64,000 nt of DNA, from the NCBI GenBank assembly GCA_002748835.1, contig PDTL01000017.1, positions 1-64,000 on the forward strand, in the 5' to 3' direction. The translations under genes were made by a program, and so were the position numbers. Source of the stretch: Deltaproteobacteria bacterium. GTDB taxonomy: Bacteria > Desulfobacterota > Desulfobacteria > Desulfobacterales > GCA-2748835. Below, piece by piece: positions 43,668-53,959 of the stretch. Position 1 is the first letter of the stretch, and every line of letters begins with the position of its first letter. Under the pieces are notes generated by a model. It was not told the DNA's origin and did no database searches. It was given only the letters and a program-made list of their open reading frames with translations.

Positions 43668-44834
43668 TTACAATGACGCGTCAGAGGGAAATAAGCTGGC
43701 CAGATTTTTCCAGGAGTGAACCGCAATGTCTCTCACATGAAAAGTGTCATCACCGCCGTATACACATGCCCCGTCAGCACTGTTTTGCAGCGTGTTCAGC
43801 CAGGTGACGGTTTGGATGAAGCTTTTTTGAAATGTCTGGACACTCTTGATTTCAACAGGAAACAAGGATGTCCCCCTGTCTGCGATCAAATCCACCTCAT
43901 GCCCGTGTTGATCCCTCCAGAAATACAGGGGGGCTTGCCTGCCTTGATGATGAAATCTTTTTTTCAACTCTGAAATCACCCAGTTCTCAAAAATTGAACC
44001 GATTAACGGATAGGTGTCAAGATGGTCTGGCGAAGAGATGCGCAGCAGATAACATAACAATCCCGTATCTGTAAAATAGAGCTTCGGCGATTTGATGATT
44101 CGCTTATTGAAATTCCGGTAGTGGGGTTCCAGAAAAAAACAAATATAGGATGCCTGCAATACACTGAGCCAGGATTTTGCCGTGGGCTGAGAGATACCGG
44201 CATCTGATGCCAGGCTGTCATAATTGATCAATTGCCCCACCCTGCCTGCACAGAGCCGGATAAAACGATCAAAGGTTGCAAGGTCACCGATATTAAGGAG
44301 CATGCGAACATCACGTTCCACATAGGTTCGGTAGTAGTCTTCCAGCCATTCGGTAGGATTCAGTCCTTGATGGAAGATTCTCGGATATCCTCCAAAAAAC
44401 AAAGTGTTATAAATATCCTCTGATCGTTCTTCAGGGGGGAGTTCCGTTCTTTCCAGGGGAAACAACTCAATGATCCGCGTCCTGCCAGCCAGTGACTGTG
44501 ATATGTTTTCATGCAGCAATAAATTATTCGAGCCCGTTAGAATCAGCTTTCTTGAATCTGAAGGTGTGTCTAGTATCTCCTGGACGTAGGACAAAAGCTC
44601 CGGCACTTTTTGCACCTCATCCAGAATAGACGAGGATAAAGATTTCAAAAACGATTTTGGGTCCAGCAGCACACGCGAACGAAGCTCCGGGGACTCAAAT
44701 GTGAAATAGTCAAAATCCGGAAACAGTTTTTTACTGAGTGTTGTCTTTCCTGACTGTCTGGGCCCCATGATGGTAATACAACGATACCTGGATTGAATGC
44801 GGGCGATATATTTTTCAGCTTCTCTTGTGTACAT
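43668..44834 (-). CDS. AAA ATPase with DUF4143 domain
   Basis: The N-terminal AAA_14 ATPase has IMGPRQSGKTTLSKKLF (Walker A), SSILDEVQKVPELLSYVQ (Walker B) and KLILTGSNNLLL (sensor). The DUF4143 C-terminal half includes GGYPRIF, YYRTYVERDVRMLLNIGDL and VDLIADRGTSLFPVEIKS, a PD-(D/E)XK-like core. Such proteins are frequent accessory genes in bacteria, often in defence or toxin-rich islands, with unclear function. The ATG at 44834 is preferred to the TTG at 44855. It sits among gene debris, which suggests a horizontally acquired patch. Confidence 0.85.
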   Translation of the reverse strand: MYTREAEKYIARIQSRYRCITIMGPRQSGKTTLSKKLFPDFDYFTFESPELRSRVLLDPKSFLKSLSSSILDEVQKVPELLSYVQEILDTPSDSRKLILTGSNNLLLHENISQSLAGRTRIIELFPLERTELPPEERSEDIYNTLFFGGYPRIFHQGLNPTEWLEDYYRTYVERDVRMLLNIGDLATFDRFIRLCAGRVGQLINYDSLASDAGISQPTAKSWLSVLQASYICFFLEPHYRNFNKRIIKSPKLYFTDTGLLCYLLRISSPDHLDTYPLIGSIFENWVISELKKRFHHQGRQAPLYFWRDQHGHEVDLIADRGTSLFPVEIKSVQTFQKSFIQTVTWLNTLQNSADGACVYGGDDTFHVRDIAVHSWKNLASLFPSDASL

Positions 44835-44994
44835 AATGACAAACGATAGCTTCAACCCGTGATCTTGTCAATTCAAAATACCATTTTGAATTGACAAGGC
44901 ATGATCACCGGTACCGATTCCCCAGATTTTTCTTACGCCGCTTCCCGGAAAAAATCCGTCACATTTTCTTCTTCGCTGAAAAAGCCACTGCCGA

Positions 44995-45068
44995 TGCGCA
45001 ATCTCGCTTGGGATTGAACCTGTGAGGTCGTTGTTGTTAAGATAAAATTTCGTTAATTTTGTCCACAA
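44995..45068 (-). pseudogene. Fragment of a leucine-rich-repeat protein
   Basis: The minus strand reads LTKFYLNNNDLTGSIPSEIA, one plant-type LRR unit (LxxLxLxxNxLxGxIPxxI). The frame then degenerates, and no other repeat is found nearby. It is a scrap of a larger gene in the debris region. Confidence 0.5.
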
Positions 45069-45270
45069 ACAGTTTTTTTTTCAAACCGCCGCGGACGTGA
45101 CAAAGCTGCTAAGTACCTTGCTGGAGGTGGCAAGAACGATTGAACAGGCGGATATACTGCCCACTATACGTAATGAGCGCAATCTTGCCAGACCAGCGAC
45201 AGTGAAAATAAGGGCTGCGTGACTAAAAAGAGATTGATCCGGAACGTTACCGTCAATGAAAGGGAAAACA

Positions 45271-45558
45271 ATGGACTATAAAGTGATGGCGGCCTCCTTT
45301 GGCCTGGTGTTTTTAGCTGAACTTGGAGATAAGACCCAACTTGCCGCCCTTTGTCTGGCTGCGGAAAGTCAATCCAGGGTATCCGTGTTTTCCGGTTCTG
45401 CGGCGGCCCTTGTCTTGGCATCATTTTTGGCTGTTTTTTTCGGCGACTTACTTGCCCGGCTGATCCCCCCTTTCTACATAAGAATTGGGGCCGGACTGTT
45501 TTTTGTTGCTGCCGGGCTGATGATACTTTTCACAGCAGTACAGGCATCTAAAATCTGA
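45271..45558 (+). CDS. GDT1/TMEM165 (UPF0016) family membrane protein
   Basis: This 95-residue protein has FLAELGDKTQLAALCLAA, the E-x-G-D-K-T signature of the family, and three hydrophobic helices. Single-domain forms of this size pair as heteromers or homodimers. Members transport Mn2+ or Ca2+ across the membrane. The ATG at 45271 has AAAGGG close by; the ATG at 45256 adds five residues. It lies alone in the debris patch but appears intact. Confidence 0.85.
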   Translation: MDYKVMAASFGLVFLAELGDKTQLAALCLAAESQSRVSVFSGSAAALVLASFLAVFFGDLLARLIPPFYIRIGAGLFFVAAGLMILFTAVQASKI

Positions 45559-45592
45559 AACTGGGACGTATGGAGCTGAACGCCTGTTTCGC

Positions 45593-45946
45593 TTAATCCA
45601 TTAACAATTCACAAACAGGACGCCTGGGAGCACGACAATTTGCATTGGTATCTGTAACATTGTCCCGGGTCATGCACCAGCCGTCTGCAGGCGTGGCAGT
45701 GTCCGCAAGCTCGACCCCGTTTACTCCCAGCTTGGTGCAGGACCGGTCCGCGCCTTTCTGATAGCAGGCATCCTGACCATAAAAGCGGTCACCGGGTGAG
45801 GGGCAGGGGGTGATGACCGCACTGCCATCCGTGCAGTCCGTGATACCGGTTTTCACCACCGGCTCCGTTGCTGCCTCCCAGGCACCGTTCCCCATGTCGG
45901 TCATAACGACGACCGCCACCATTAACGGCAATCCATTTGATGTCAT
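45593..45946 (-). pseudogene. Cys-rich protein fragment
   Basis: The frame reads VVKTGITDCTDGSAVITPCPSPGDRFYGQDACYQKGADRSCTKLGVNGVELADTATPADGWCMTRDNVT up to a stop. Six spaced Cys suggest a secreted disulfide-rich domain, somewhat like DUF1566-type surface proteins. No ribosome site or signal peptide is visible, and a neighbouring frame (NDIKWIAVNGG) may be its lost upstream part. Family unknown. Confidence 0.35.
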
Positions 45947-46087
45947 TTACAGTATCCGGTCGGTACGGAGGACGTCCGAAACAGATAGCTGCATTGACAA
46001 TTCTCTCTGGTTTAGATAGCCTGCTTCACGTTTAACGGTGCTCACTGAAAAAACAGTTCGCTTGTTCACCTTGGCCAAGGAGAGACC

Positions 46088-48097
46088 ATGCGAGTTTTAT
46101 CCGTCAAAAGAAAACTTGTCATTTTTTTTGTTGCCCTCCCTCTGATTCCTGTTTTGGTTTTTGCATTTTACTTTACCAATGAAATGAAGAAAGAAGCGGT
46201 CAATGCCTTTGTTTCTTCAACAAATAATGAGTTAACGCAAGTTGATCAGGGGTTTACTTTTTTTGTGGACGGCCTTAAAAAAATGACACAGCTTCTTGCC
46301 ACAACACCCGCATTCCGCGATGTTGGAGAAACCCTGCCCAACTATATAAGAGGAGATGATCCCGCCGTTTTATTCAACAATTTTCAACAGCCGGCCAGAC
46401 GATCTCTTGATGTGCTCATCCAGGCAAATAAAACAATTTCTGTTTCATCCATCGTCTATCTGGGTACCCAGCAATGCGGATTTCTTACCTCTGGCCTGGA
46501 CAGTATGCCCCCCCGAACCATGAAGCTTGATCCTCGCAAGCGGGGGTGGTATAAAGCCGCCGTTCTCAAGGGAGATGTGATTGTAACCCCTTCTTATCAG
46601 AGTGGGAGTGGTGATATCGTTGTGACGGTTGCCGCACCGTGTTTTTTTGCAGACAATCAACTGGTCGGGGTTGTTGGCATGGATGTCTCACTTTCAACCC
46701 TAACAGACGTTGTACGAAACATCTCCATTGGTTCGACCGGGTACGTGATCCTGGCCCAGGATGACGGAATGATCCTTGCCAATCCACGGCAGAAAAAAAA
46801 TGATTTCAAAACCATCGATTCATTAGGTGTCGCTGAATTTGCCAACCTCGCCCAAATGGAAAACAGCTTCAAGGAAATTACCCTTGATGGACAAACGTAT
46901 CTGGCAACCGTGCATAGTTCCCCTTCGCTCGGTTATCGCTTCATCGGATTAATTACAAAGAACGAGATACTGGGAAAAATTGTCGCGATACAAAAAATCG
47001 TTCTTGCCCTTGTTCTTGGCTTTATTCTCTTTTTCACCGTTCTTGCCTTGTGGCTTTCAAACAGCATCGTCAATCCCCTGGACAGGGTTGCCTCACTCAT
47101 TCAGCATATTGAAGAACAAGGCGATTTAACCAAACGGCTCACTATTGAAAAAGAGGACGAAATTGGTTCGCTGGCCCACCTCTTCAATGTCTTTATTGAA
47201 AAACTGCACCAGGTCGTTCAAGAACTCAAAAAGAACAGCGGGGCCCTGCACCAGTCAGCTTCACAGCTAAACGATGTTTCCGGACAATTACTGAGCGAAT
47301 CAGCGTCAACCGAACAGCGTTCAGCCACAGTGACAACCGCCGCAGAAGCAGCCAGCAGCAACCTCGCCGACGTTGCCAACGCCATGGAGCAGTCTTCTGC
47401 AAATACAAACATTATCGCCGCTGCCGCCGAAGAAATGCGTGCCACCATGGGCGGCATCGCCGAAAGATCCGGACAAGCAAAAAAAATCTCCTCCAGAGCA
47501 GTGAAAGGCACCCGGGAAGCGGCTTGCTTTATGGAAGCGCTCGACGACGCTGCCAACAAAATCGGCAAGGCAACAGAAACCATTACCGAAATATCTGAAC
47601 AAACCAACCTCCTGGCCTTAAATGCGACCATCGAAGCCGCCCGGGCTGGAACGGCAGGCAAGGGTTTTGCCGTTGTCGCCAATGAGATTAAAGCCCTGGC
47701 ACAGCATACGGCAGAGGCCACTCTTAACATAAGCCATCTGGTCGAGGCGGTTCAAAAGACCACACAGCGTACCGGAGAAAGCATCACAACCATCGAAGCA
47801 GTGATCCACGAAGTCAATGAGATCATTACCGCCATTACACAAGCAGTCGCCGAACACAGTAACGCCACCGATGAAATCGTTACCACTATCACTCAGGTCA
47901 GCCTGGGCATTCAGGAGGTCAATGAAAATGTTGCTCAGAGTTCACAAGCGGTTTCAAACATTACTAAAGAGATCAGAGGAATTTCTATCGCGGCGACACG
48001 CATAACCAAGGACAGCAAAGGCCTTGCCGGAAATGCCAAAGGACTTTCGGAAAATTCGGAAAAACTCCAGGAAATTGTACGCCATTTCCACGTGTGA
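46088..48097 (+). CDS. Methyl-accepting chemotaxis protein
   Basis: This protein of 669 residues has a membrane anchor, dCache sensor ([45 protein letters not shown]), second membrane helix (about 300-320), HAMP, and signalling domain with [43 protein letters not shown] before the ATG is good. It is related to the receptor at 41-43 kb but diverged in the sensor, so it probably has another ligand. No other chemotaxis gene is in the window. Confidence 0.95.
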   Translation: MRVLSVKRKLVIFFVALPLIPVLVFAFYFTNEMKKEAVNAFVSSTNNELTQVDQGFTFFVDGLKKMTQLLATTPAFRDVGETLPNYIRGDDPAVLFNNFQQPARRSLDVLIQANKTISVSSIVYLGTQQCGFLTSGLDSMPPRTMKLDPRKRGWYKAAVLKGDVIVTPSYQSGSGDIVVTVAAPCFFADNQLVGVVGMDVSLSTLTDVVRNISIGSTGYVILAQDDGMILANPRQKKNDFKTIDSLGVAEFANLAQMENSFKEITLDGQTYLATVHSSPSLGYRFIGLITKNEILGKIVAIQKIVLALVLGFILFFTVLALWLSNSIVNPLDRVASLIQHIEEQGDLTKRLTIEKEDEIGSLAHLFNVFIEKLHQVVQELKKNSGALHQSASQLNDVSGQLLSESASTEQRSATVTTAAEAASSNLADVANAMEQSSANTNIIAAAAEEMRATMGGIAERSGQAKKISSRAVKGTREAACFMEALDDAANKIGKATETITEISEQTNLLALNATIEAARAGTAGKGFAVVANEIKALAQHTAEATLNISHLVEAVQKTTQRTGESITTIEAVIHEVNEIITAITQAVAEHSNATDEIVTTITQVSLGIQEVNENVAQSSQAVSNITKEIRGISIAATRITKDSKGLAGNAKGLSENSEKLQEIVRHFHV

Positions 48098-48115
48098 TCA
48101 ACGGTCACAATACAG

Positions 48116-49288
48116 TTGATACCTCCCCTTCATCCCCTCTCGACACACCGATTTACAGCCGGTGTGGAACGGGTGGGCGCTGAGGGTGAAGGGGTGGTCA
48201 CCGACCCCAGTGGTCGGCGGTATTTTGTTCCCGGTGTATGGCCCGGTGATATCGGCGTGTTTCAGCCGTCTGCAACGGTCGGCCGATACGGCCGGGCACG
48301 GTTGGTCGAGCGGATCACATCCTCTCCTGACCGCGTCGCACCGGTATGTCCCCACCTCGGTTTCACCACCGGAATGTGCGGGGGATGTCCGTGGATGATC
48401 GCCTCCTGCCCGTCCCAGGCAGCTGAAAAAGAGCGGCAGATCCGCCACCAGCTGAACCGGTCCGGTCTTCTGCTGCCCCACGTCCGGATCGCGCCGCTGA
48501 TGGTGTCGCCGAAGGTATTTGGCTATCGAAACCGGGCGCAATTCAAGACCGACGGCCGGCTGCTCGGGTATGTGTCCCCCGGTACCCGCACCATCGCGCC
48601 CATATCCGCCTGCCCGGTGCTTGATGCGCCTTGCAGGGATCTCCTCTCCCGACTGCTGGGCACCCTGCCGAATCCCGCATGGGTTCCGCCAAAAGGATAT
48701 GACTGGCAATACATTGACATTGACAGTGATACCCGTTTGGACTCTTTGATCATGAACCGGAGACGCCTCTTCAGGCAGGGAAACACGGACCAGAACCGGC
48801 GCATGCAGGCATGGCTTTTCGATCAGCTCAAAAAGCGTGTCCCATCCGGGCCGGTTCTGGAGCTGTTTGCCGGCAGCGGGAATTTTACGCAGATCCTTGC
48901 GACACAAGCAATTCACCCGGTACTGGCTGTAGAAGCTGCCGGTGCTGCCATGGATGCACTGACTGAAAAACAGCTCCCCGGCGTTCGCACCCTCCGGGCG
49001 GATATCTATAAAAAACGCACATGGGAAGGTATCTGGTCGGCCCTGCCAGACCCGTGCGTCCTGGTGATGGATCCGCCCCGTCAGGGATTTGGTGCGATAA
49101 AGCACTTCCTCACCCGTTATCCCCGTATCCATACCCTCATCTACTTTTCCTGCTGTTTACCCTCCTTTTGCCGGGATGCCGCGTTTATCACCCGCGCTGG
49201 TTTTGATCTCCAGCGTGTTCAGCCCATCGACCTGTTTCCGCATACCCCGCATGTGGAGCTGATGACCGTTTTTCACGCCCGATCTTAA
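48116..49288 (+). CDS. Class I SAM-dependent RNA m5U methyltransferase (TrmA/RlmC/RlmD-like)
   Basis: A TRAM-like start (VERVGAEGEGVV) and an iron-sulfur motif CPHLG...CGGCPWMIASC precede an uridine methyltransferase core. SAM binding is at VLELFAGSGNFTQ, and the catalytic region has VLVMDPPRQGFG and IYFSCCLPSFCRDA, where the first Cys is the nucleophile position (usual S-C-N-P). Target is a uridine in 23S rRNA or tRNA. The start is probably TTG at 48116, since the frame has no earlier ATG and the TRAM part is needed. It follows the MCP stop by 18 bases. Confidence 0.88.
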   Translation: MIPPLHPLSTHRFTAGVERVGAEGEGVVTDPSGRRYFVPGVWPGDIGVFQPSATVGRYGRARLVERITSSPDRVAPVCPHLGFTTGMCGGCPWMIASCPSQAAEKERQIRHQLNRSGLLLPHVRIAPLMVSPKVFGYRNRAQFKTDGRLLGYVSPGTRTIAPISACPVLDAPCRDLLSRLLGTLPNPAWVPPKGYDWQYIDIDSDTRLDSLIMNRRRLFRQGNTDQNRRMQAWLFDQLKKRVPSGPVLELFAGSGNFTQILATQAIHPVLAVEAAGAAMDALTEKQLPGVRTLRADIYKKRTWEGIWSALPDPCVLVMDPPRQGFGAIKHFLTRYPRIHTLIYFSCCLPSFCRDAAFITRAGFDLQRVQPIDLFPHTPHVELMTVFHARS

Positions 49289-49469
49289 CTCCTCATCCAG
49301 ATGCTCTATATTGGATTTTCGCTTATTTTTTTTCTTGACATCCTGCAAACAACCTGAAATGAAGCGATTACGGAGGCGGTCGTCGGGGCTGCACTTCGGT
49401 TGAGACATTGCACCGCGAGGCTTAAAAATCCGTCTCCTCTCTTCCGAAACAGCCCGTCACACCTTTTTG
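49289..49469. other. Intergenic leader before the riboswitch
   Basis: A good -35 box TTGACA follows a run of T and C near 49338. A weak -10 candidate lies 17 bases on. It is in the right place to drive the riboswitch-controlled corrinoid operon, but it is a prediction by eye. Confidence 0.4.
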
Positions 49470-49650
49470 TCAGTGACACCACCGGTCCCGATGGCAGCAG
49501 ATGCCGGAAACGGCTGAATTCGGAACGCCTGTGACACTAAGGAACAGGCCCGCCACTGTAACCGGGGACGAACGCCCTGCCCCATTCACTGCTGAAATAC
49601 CTGCGGGAAGCATCGGTCAGTCGAGCGATCCGGAAATCATCTCCCCCTTT
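49470..49650 (+). promoter_or_regulatory. Cobalamin riboswitch
   Basis: The conserved core is visible in order: GGAAACGGCTGAATTC, an inserted hairpin GCCTGT...ACAGGC, the CCCGCCACTGTAA block, CACTG, GCGGGAAGC and a B12-box-like CCGGAAATCA. The pseudoknot-forming blocks match the cobalamin aptamer. It lies immediately upstream of the btuC-btuD-btuF-cbiA-cbiC-cbiL operon, which it should switch off when adenosylcobalamin is plentiful. Confidence 0.87.
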
Positions 49651-49674
49651 AAGGACGTCTAACCGGTTGACTGC

Positions 49675-50763
49675 ATGACCGATCGGATTATTGCCATGTC
49701 GCGCAAACATCGAATGTTCCATCAACGGCACCGGATGATCACTGGCATGGCCGTGTGCGTGCTGATCTGGCTGATCCTGTACCAATCAACCCTCGGGTAT
49801 TTCGACATTTCCCTGAAGACCATCACGCGGATCCTGTTCAGCGTGCTTACCGGGGCACGGATTGATCCGTCGGAAATTGATGCCATGACCCGCACAGTGG
49901 TGGTTGACGTCCGCCTGCCGCGTATCCTCACCGCCGCATGCGTGGGCTGCGGACTTTCGATCAGCGGTGCGGTATTTCAGGGAATCCTGCACAATCCCCT
50001 GGCGGATCCCTACACCCTGGGTATATCCGCAGGCGCCGCATTCGGGGCCAGTATCGGCATTCTGGGAATACCGGATGCGGTGATTGCCATACCGATCTGC
50101 GCCTTTGCCGGTGCGATCATCTCCCTTTCCATTGTCATCGCTATTGCCGAATCCGCCCCCCGAACCCAAACCGGGTATGCGGCCGGCACCCTGATTCTGG
50201 CCGGCATTCTCGTGAGCACGATTTTATCTGCCGGCATCAGTTTCATGAAATTTCTGGCAGACGATCAGGTGGAAGCCATCATTTTCTGGCTCATGGGCAG
50301 TTTCAGTCCAGCCGGCTGGACAGAGGCCGGCTGGGCGTTTTTTGCAAGTATCGCCGGGTTCTTCTTTTTTCAGTTTCATGCGCGCGAACTCAATATTTTG
50401 TCCCTTGGCACCATGGGCGCTGTTTCACTCGGGGTTCAGGCCCGCGCCGTTTCCATCCGTCTGCTGGTTGCAGCATCGCTTCTCTCCGCCCTCTGTGTCG
50501 CCCTGTCCGGCATCATCGGGTTTGTGGGGCTGCTGGTACCGCACCTGGCGCGCTTCCTCTGCGGTCCGGATCACAGCCGGCTGATTCCCCTGTCCGCCAC
50601 TTTCGGGGCCATCCTGCTCATGACCGCTGATTCCGTCACCCGGACCGCCTTGCCGGTAGAGGTGCCCATCGGCGTGTTCACCGCCCTGCTCGGCGGTCCG
50701 TTTTTCTGCGGGGTCTTTGTCCTGCACCATCGCTGGCTGCGTCGTGGAAAGGAAACCGCGTAG
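49675..50763 (+). CDS. btuC: FecCD-family ABC permease (BtuC type), riboswitch controlled
   Basis: This 362-residue polytopic protein has RLPRILTAACVGCGLSISGAVFQGILHNPLADPYTLGISAGAAFGA and SGIIGFVGLLVPHLARFLCGPDHSR, the BtuC/FecCD motifs. It forms the channel of a second corrinoid (or related metal-chelate) importer. It is the first gene after the cobalamin riboswitch. The start at 49675 lacks a close Shine-Dalgarno; ATG codons at 49696 and beyond are alternatives. The ATPase follows directly after its stop. Confidence 0.92.
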   Translation: MTDRIIAMSRKHRMFHQRHRMITGMAVCVLIWLILYQSTLGYFDISLKTITRILFSVLTGARIDPSEIDAMTRTVVVDVRLPRILTAACVGCGLSISGAVFQGILHNPLADPYTLGISAGAAFGASIGILGIPDAVIAIPICAFAGAIISLSIVIAIAESAPRTQTGYAAGTLILAGILVSTILSAGISFMKFLADDQVEAIIFWLMGSFSPAGWTEAGWAFFASIAGFFFFQFHARELNILSLGTMGAVSLGVQARAVSIRLLVAASLLSALCVALSGIIGFVGLLVPHLARFLCGPDHSRLIPLSATFGAILLMTADSVTRTALPVEVPIGVFTALLGGPFFCGVFVLHHRWLRRGKETA

Positions 50764-51603
50764 ATGCCCAATCCTGTCTCGCTCTCCCGCCGGACAGATC
50801 CCGGCATACCGGCGCTTACCGCAGAAAAGCTCTGTTATCGATACGGCTCCCGGAATCTGCTGACAGATATTTCCTTGTCCCTTGATCCCGGCAAGCTATA
50901 CGGGGTGCTCGGCCCCAACGGGAGCGGTAAAACAACCCTGCTTGAACTACTGGCAGGTTACCGAACGCCCATATCCGGACGCGTCTGCCTGGGAAACCGA
51001 CCCCTCCGCGAGATCCCGCCAACAGAACGGGCCCGATGGATCGGATGGGTACCCCAGCAGGCGGTGATCGGCTTTCCCTTCACGGTCAGGGATGTGGTGA
51101 TGATGGGCCGTCACCCGCATATTCCCCGGTTCAGATCCCCCGGAAAAAGGGATCGGGAAGCCGTCGATCTAGCGATTCATTGCATGGATCTTGCCGGACG
51201 TTCCCAATCCCCCATCACCCACCTCAGCGGCGGCGAACGCCAGCGGTCTCTGATCGCACGGGTCCTTGCCCAGGATCCGCGCCTGTATATGCTTGATGAA
51301 GTTTGTACGGGTCTGGATATCGCGCACACCCTCTGCATCCTGGATCTCTTGAGACACAAGGCAGACCATGACGGGGTAACGGGGGTACTGGTGCTTCATG
51401 ACATGAATCAGGCCCTGCAGTACTGCGATGCCCTGTTTTTGCTGAGCAGCGGGGTGCTGTGTGCCCAGGGACCGCCTGAAACGGTGCTGACAGACGAACG
51501 AATCGCATCTGTTTTTCAGGTAACGGCCCACCGCTACCCGGCGGCGAAGGGGCAGCCCCCGTTTATCACGTTCACCGCAAACCAACGGCCGGAGGATCGC
51601 TGA
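50764..51603 (+). CDS. btuD: ABC transporter ATP-binding protein (BtuD type)
   Basis: This 279-residue ATPase has Walker A GPNGSGKTT (about 54-62), WVPQ Q-loop, signature LSGGERQR, Walker B YMLDE and the switch histidine in VLHDMNQAL. It is a close functional copy of the one at 2 kb. The start codon follows the permease stop (TAGATG) without a gap, and the binding-protein gene starts five bases after its stop, so the three are one translational unit. Confidence 0.92.
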   Translation: MPNPVSLSRRTDPGIPALTAEKLCYRYGSRNLLTDISLSLDPGKLYGVLGPNGSGKTTLLELLAGYRTPISGRVCLGNRPLREIPPTERARWIGWVPQQAVIGFPFTVRDVVMMGRHPHIPRFRSPGKRDREAVDLAIHCMDLAGRSQSPITHLSGGERQRSLIARVLAQDPRLYMLDEVCTGLDIAHTLCILDLLRHKADHDGVTGVLVLHDMNQALQYCDALFLLSSGVLCAQGPPETVLTDERIASVFQVTAHRYPAAKGQPPFITFTANQRPEDR

Positions 51604-51608
51604 GTGCC

Positions 51609-52562
51609 ATGACTTATCGACAGCAATGCATCGTAGCTCTGTGCATGATCGCCTTTTTTTCAGCATCTGCCGATTCCGGGGAGCGCCCCGTATCTGAACG
51701 GCCTGCATCGTGCCCGACCCTGACCGATGCAGCCGGCCGCGTACTCTCTCTTTATACCCCGTATAAACGGATTATCTCCCTGTATTGCGCCCATACGGAA
51801 AACCTCCTGTCCATGGGGGCAAAATCCCGGCTCATCGGTGCGACGGTTTGCCGGTCTCTTGCGCATGCAGATGACCTGCCCCCGTTTTCCGCCCATGACG
51901 GAATTGAAAAATTTCTGGCCGCCGCCCCGGATCTCATTCTGATTCGCCCCATGATCGACCGCGCGCATGCACGGCTGTTTGACCGGCTTGAACACATGGG
52001 CATTACCATTGCCTCCCTCCAGCCAGACGGACCGGATGAACTGGTGCGCTACTGGCGCCACCTCGGCCAGCTGGCCGGATGCGAGGCTGCTGCGGAAACT
52101 GCCATCCAAAATTTTAGCAACACCACCCGTCAGATTGCGAAAAACGCACCCGATCCCGGCTCCCGGAAACACGTTTATTTTATTTCCCGGCACCGGCAGA
52201 TGCGCACGTTTTCAGATACATCCATGGCGCTTTATGTGCTCGCTGCCGCCGGCGGCATCCATGTGGCAACCGATGCGGTCCCGTCCAGGGGGTCGCATAT
52301 TGCCCGGTACACCAAAGAAAAACTCCTTGCCAAAGCCGGACAGATTGATGTCATTCTGGTCCAGACCGGCCGCATGAACACGGTCACCCGGGATGAGATT
52401 CTCAATGAACCGGGATTCTCGGCCATTCCGGCCGTTCAGCGCGGGGATATTTTTTTTGTGGATGAGGCGATTGTGTCACGCCCCACCTTCCGCCTGACAG
52501 ACGGCATGCGAACCGTCGGCGCCATCCTCTACCCGGACCGGTTCACCGGAGAACAACCATGA
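51609..52562 (+). CDS. btuF: Periplasmic corrinoid-binding protein (BtuF-like)
   Basis: A signal peptide (IVALCMIAFFSASADSG) precedes a helical-backbone binding protein: YKRIISLYCAHTENLLSMGAKSRLIGATVC, then FLAAAPDLILIRPMIDRAHARLFDRLEHMGITIASLQPDG. The C-terminus has FSAIPAVQRGDIFFVDEAIVSRP. It is more diverged from BtuF than the protein at 4 kb and could bind cobinamide or another tetrapyrrole, but its riboswitch and cbi neighbours make a corrinoid most likely. It overlaps cbiA by four bases. Confidence 0.82.
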   Translation: MTYRQQCIVALCMIAFFSASADSGERPVSERPASCPTLTDAAGRVLSLYTPYKRIISLYCAHTENLLSMGAKSRLIGATVCRSLAHADDLPPFSAHDGIEKFLAAAPDLILIRPMIDRAHARLFDRLEHMGITIASLQPDGPDELVRYWRHLGQLAGCEAAAETAIQNFSNTTRQIAKNAPDPGSRKHVYFISRHRQMRTFSDTSMALYVLAAAGGIHVATDAVPSRGSHIARYTKEKLLAKAGQIDVILVQTGRMNTVTRDEILNEPGFSAIPAVQRGDIFFVDEAIVSRPTFRLTDGMRTVGAILYPDRFTGEQP

Positions 52563-53959
52563 CGCCAGGTCTGATCATCGCCGGCACACACAGCGGGTGC
52601 GGCAAAAGCACGGTCACCCTCGGTCTGCTGGCAGCCTTGACACGCGCCGGTGTGCGTGTGGCCCCATTCAAGGTCGGACCGGATTATATCGATCCCGGAC
52701 TGCACCGACATATCACCAGCTGCGAATCTGTCAATCTCGACGGCTGGATGCTGGACAAATCCTGGAATGCCCGTGCCTATGCCCGGCATTCAGACGGTTA
52801 TGACCTGGCGCTTATCGAAGGAGTCATGGGACTGTTTGACGGCTTTTCCGGCACAGACGAAGCCGGGTCCACCGCCCAGATGGCCAAATGGCTGGGGATT
52901 CCCGTGATCCTTGTGATCTCCGCTGCCAGCATGGCCCGGAGCGCAGCTGCCATGGTCACGGGATTTGACGCCTTTGATCCGGAACTGAAGATCTGCGGCG
53001 TGATCTTCAACCAGGTGGGAAGCACGCGCCACGCGGCCCTGCTCACCGACGCCCTGCAGTCGGTATCGGACATTCCCTGTATCGGATGTATCCCCAAAAA
53101 CCCGGATACGATACTCCCCAAAAGGCATCTTGGCCTTGTCACCGCCGATGAGGGCGGACTTTCGGACAGCCGGATTTCAGCACTGGCATCCCTGATCTCG
53201 GACGCCCTGGACCTGGATCTGCTCACAGCGCTTGCACGATTCCCCGAATCAATGGTAAACGTGACCCATACACAGTTCAGCCGGGCGAAACCGCCTGGGG
53301 TTCGCATCGGCATTGCCCGGGATGCGGCGTTTTCGTTTTATTATGCCGAGAATATCCGCCTGCTTGAGGCTGCGGGCGCGGATCCGGTCTTTTTTTCACC
53401 GATTTCCGATACGCGCCTGCCCCAGCACATCGGCGGGCTCTATCTGGGCGGCGGATATCCGGAACAGTTTGCATCGGCGCTGAGTGCCAACCACCGAATG
53501 AGAGACGCCATCGCGGCTGCATCCGCATCCGGCATGCCGGTGTACGGCGAATGCGGGGGATTAATCTATTTGTCCAGGGTATTGACCGGTTTTAACGGCA
53601 CCCGGTATGATATGTGCGGCTGCCTGCCCCTGACCGTGTCCATGCAGCACCAGCGGGCCGCATTGGGCTACCGGGAGGTTGTGTTAGCAAAGCGCAGCGT
53701 TCTTGGACCCGCCGGCACCCGGATACGCGGGCATGAATTTCATTATTCCGTTGTCGACGAACCGGTGAGGGGGGCGGCTATAGACTCTGTCTACACCCTG
53801 TCAAGCCGAACCGGCAGACAGCACCCGGAAACCGGGTATATGAAGCACAACACCATCGGCAGCTATGTTCACCTGCACTTTGGCAGCTGTCCGGCGGTGG
53901 CCCAGGCATTTACCGATGCCTGCGCCGCTTTTGATAACACCCATGGAGACCTGGCATGA
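52559..53959 (+). CDS. cbiA: Cobyrinate a,c-diamide synthase
   Basis: The P-loop-like IIAGTHSGCGKSTVTLGLLAAL starts the synthetase half, followed by VGPDYIDPGLHRHITSCESVNLDGWML and GVMGLFDGF. The glutamine amidotransferase half has GLYLGGGYPEQFA and PVYGECGGLIYLS (catalytic Cys) and the final His in NTIGSYVHLHF. It amidates the a and c side chains of cobyrinate, using Gln and ATP, in the anaerobic pathway. Length 466 is normal. It is translationally coupled to its neighbours (four-base overlaps on both sides). Confidence 0.95.
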   Translation: MTPGLIIAGTHSGCGKSTVTLGLLAALTRAGVRVAPFKVGPDYIDPGLHRHITSCESVNLDGWMLDKSWNARAYARHSDGYDLALIEGVMGLFDGFSGTDEAGSTAQMAKWLGIPVILVISAASMARSAAAMVTGFDAFDPELKICGVIFNQVGSTRHAALLTDALQSVSDIPCIGCIPKNPDTILPKRHLGLVTADEGGLSDSRISALASLISDALDLDLLTALARFPESMVNVTHTQFSRAKPPGVRIGIARDAAFSFYYAENIRLLEAAGADPVFFSPISDTRLPQHIGGLYLGGGYPEQFASALSANHRMRDAIAAASASGMPVYGECGGLIYLSRVLTGFNGTRYDMCGCLPLTVSMQHQRAALGYREVVLAKRSVLGPAGTRIRGHEFHYSVVDEPVRGAAIDSVYTLSSRTGRQHPETGYMKHNTIGSYVHLHFGSCPAVAQAFTDACAAFDNTHGDLA

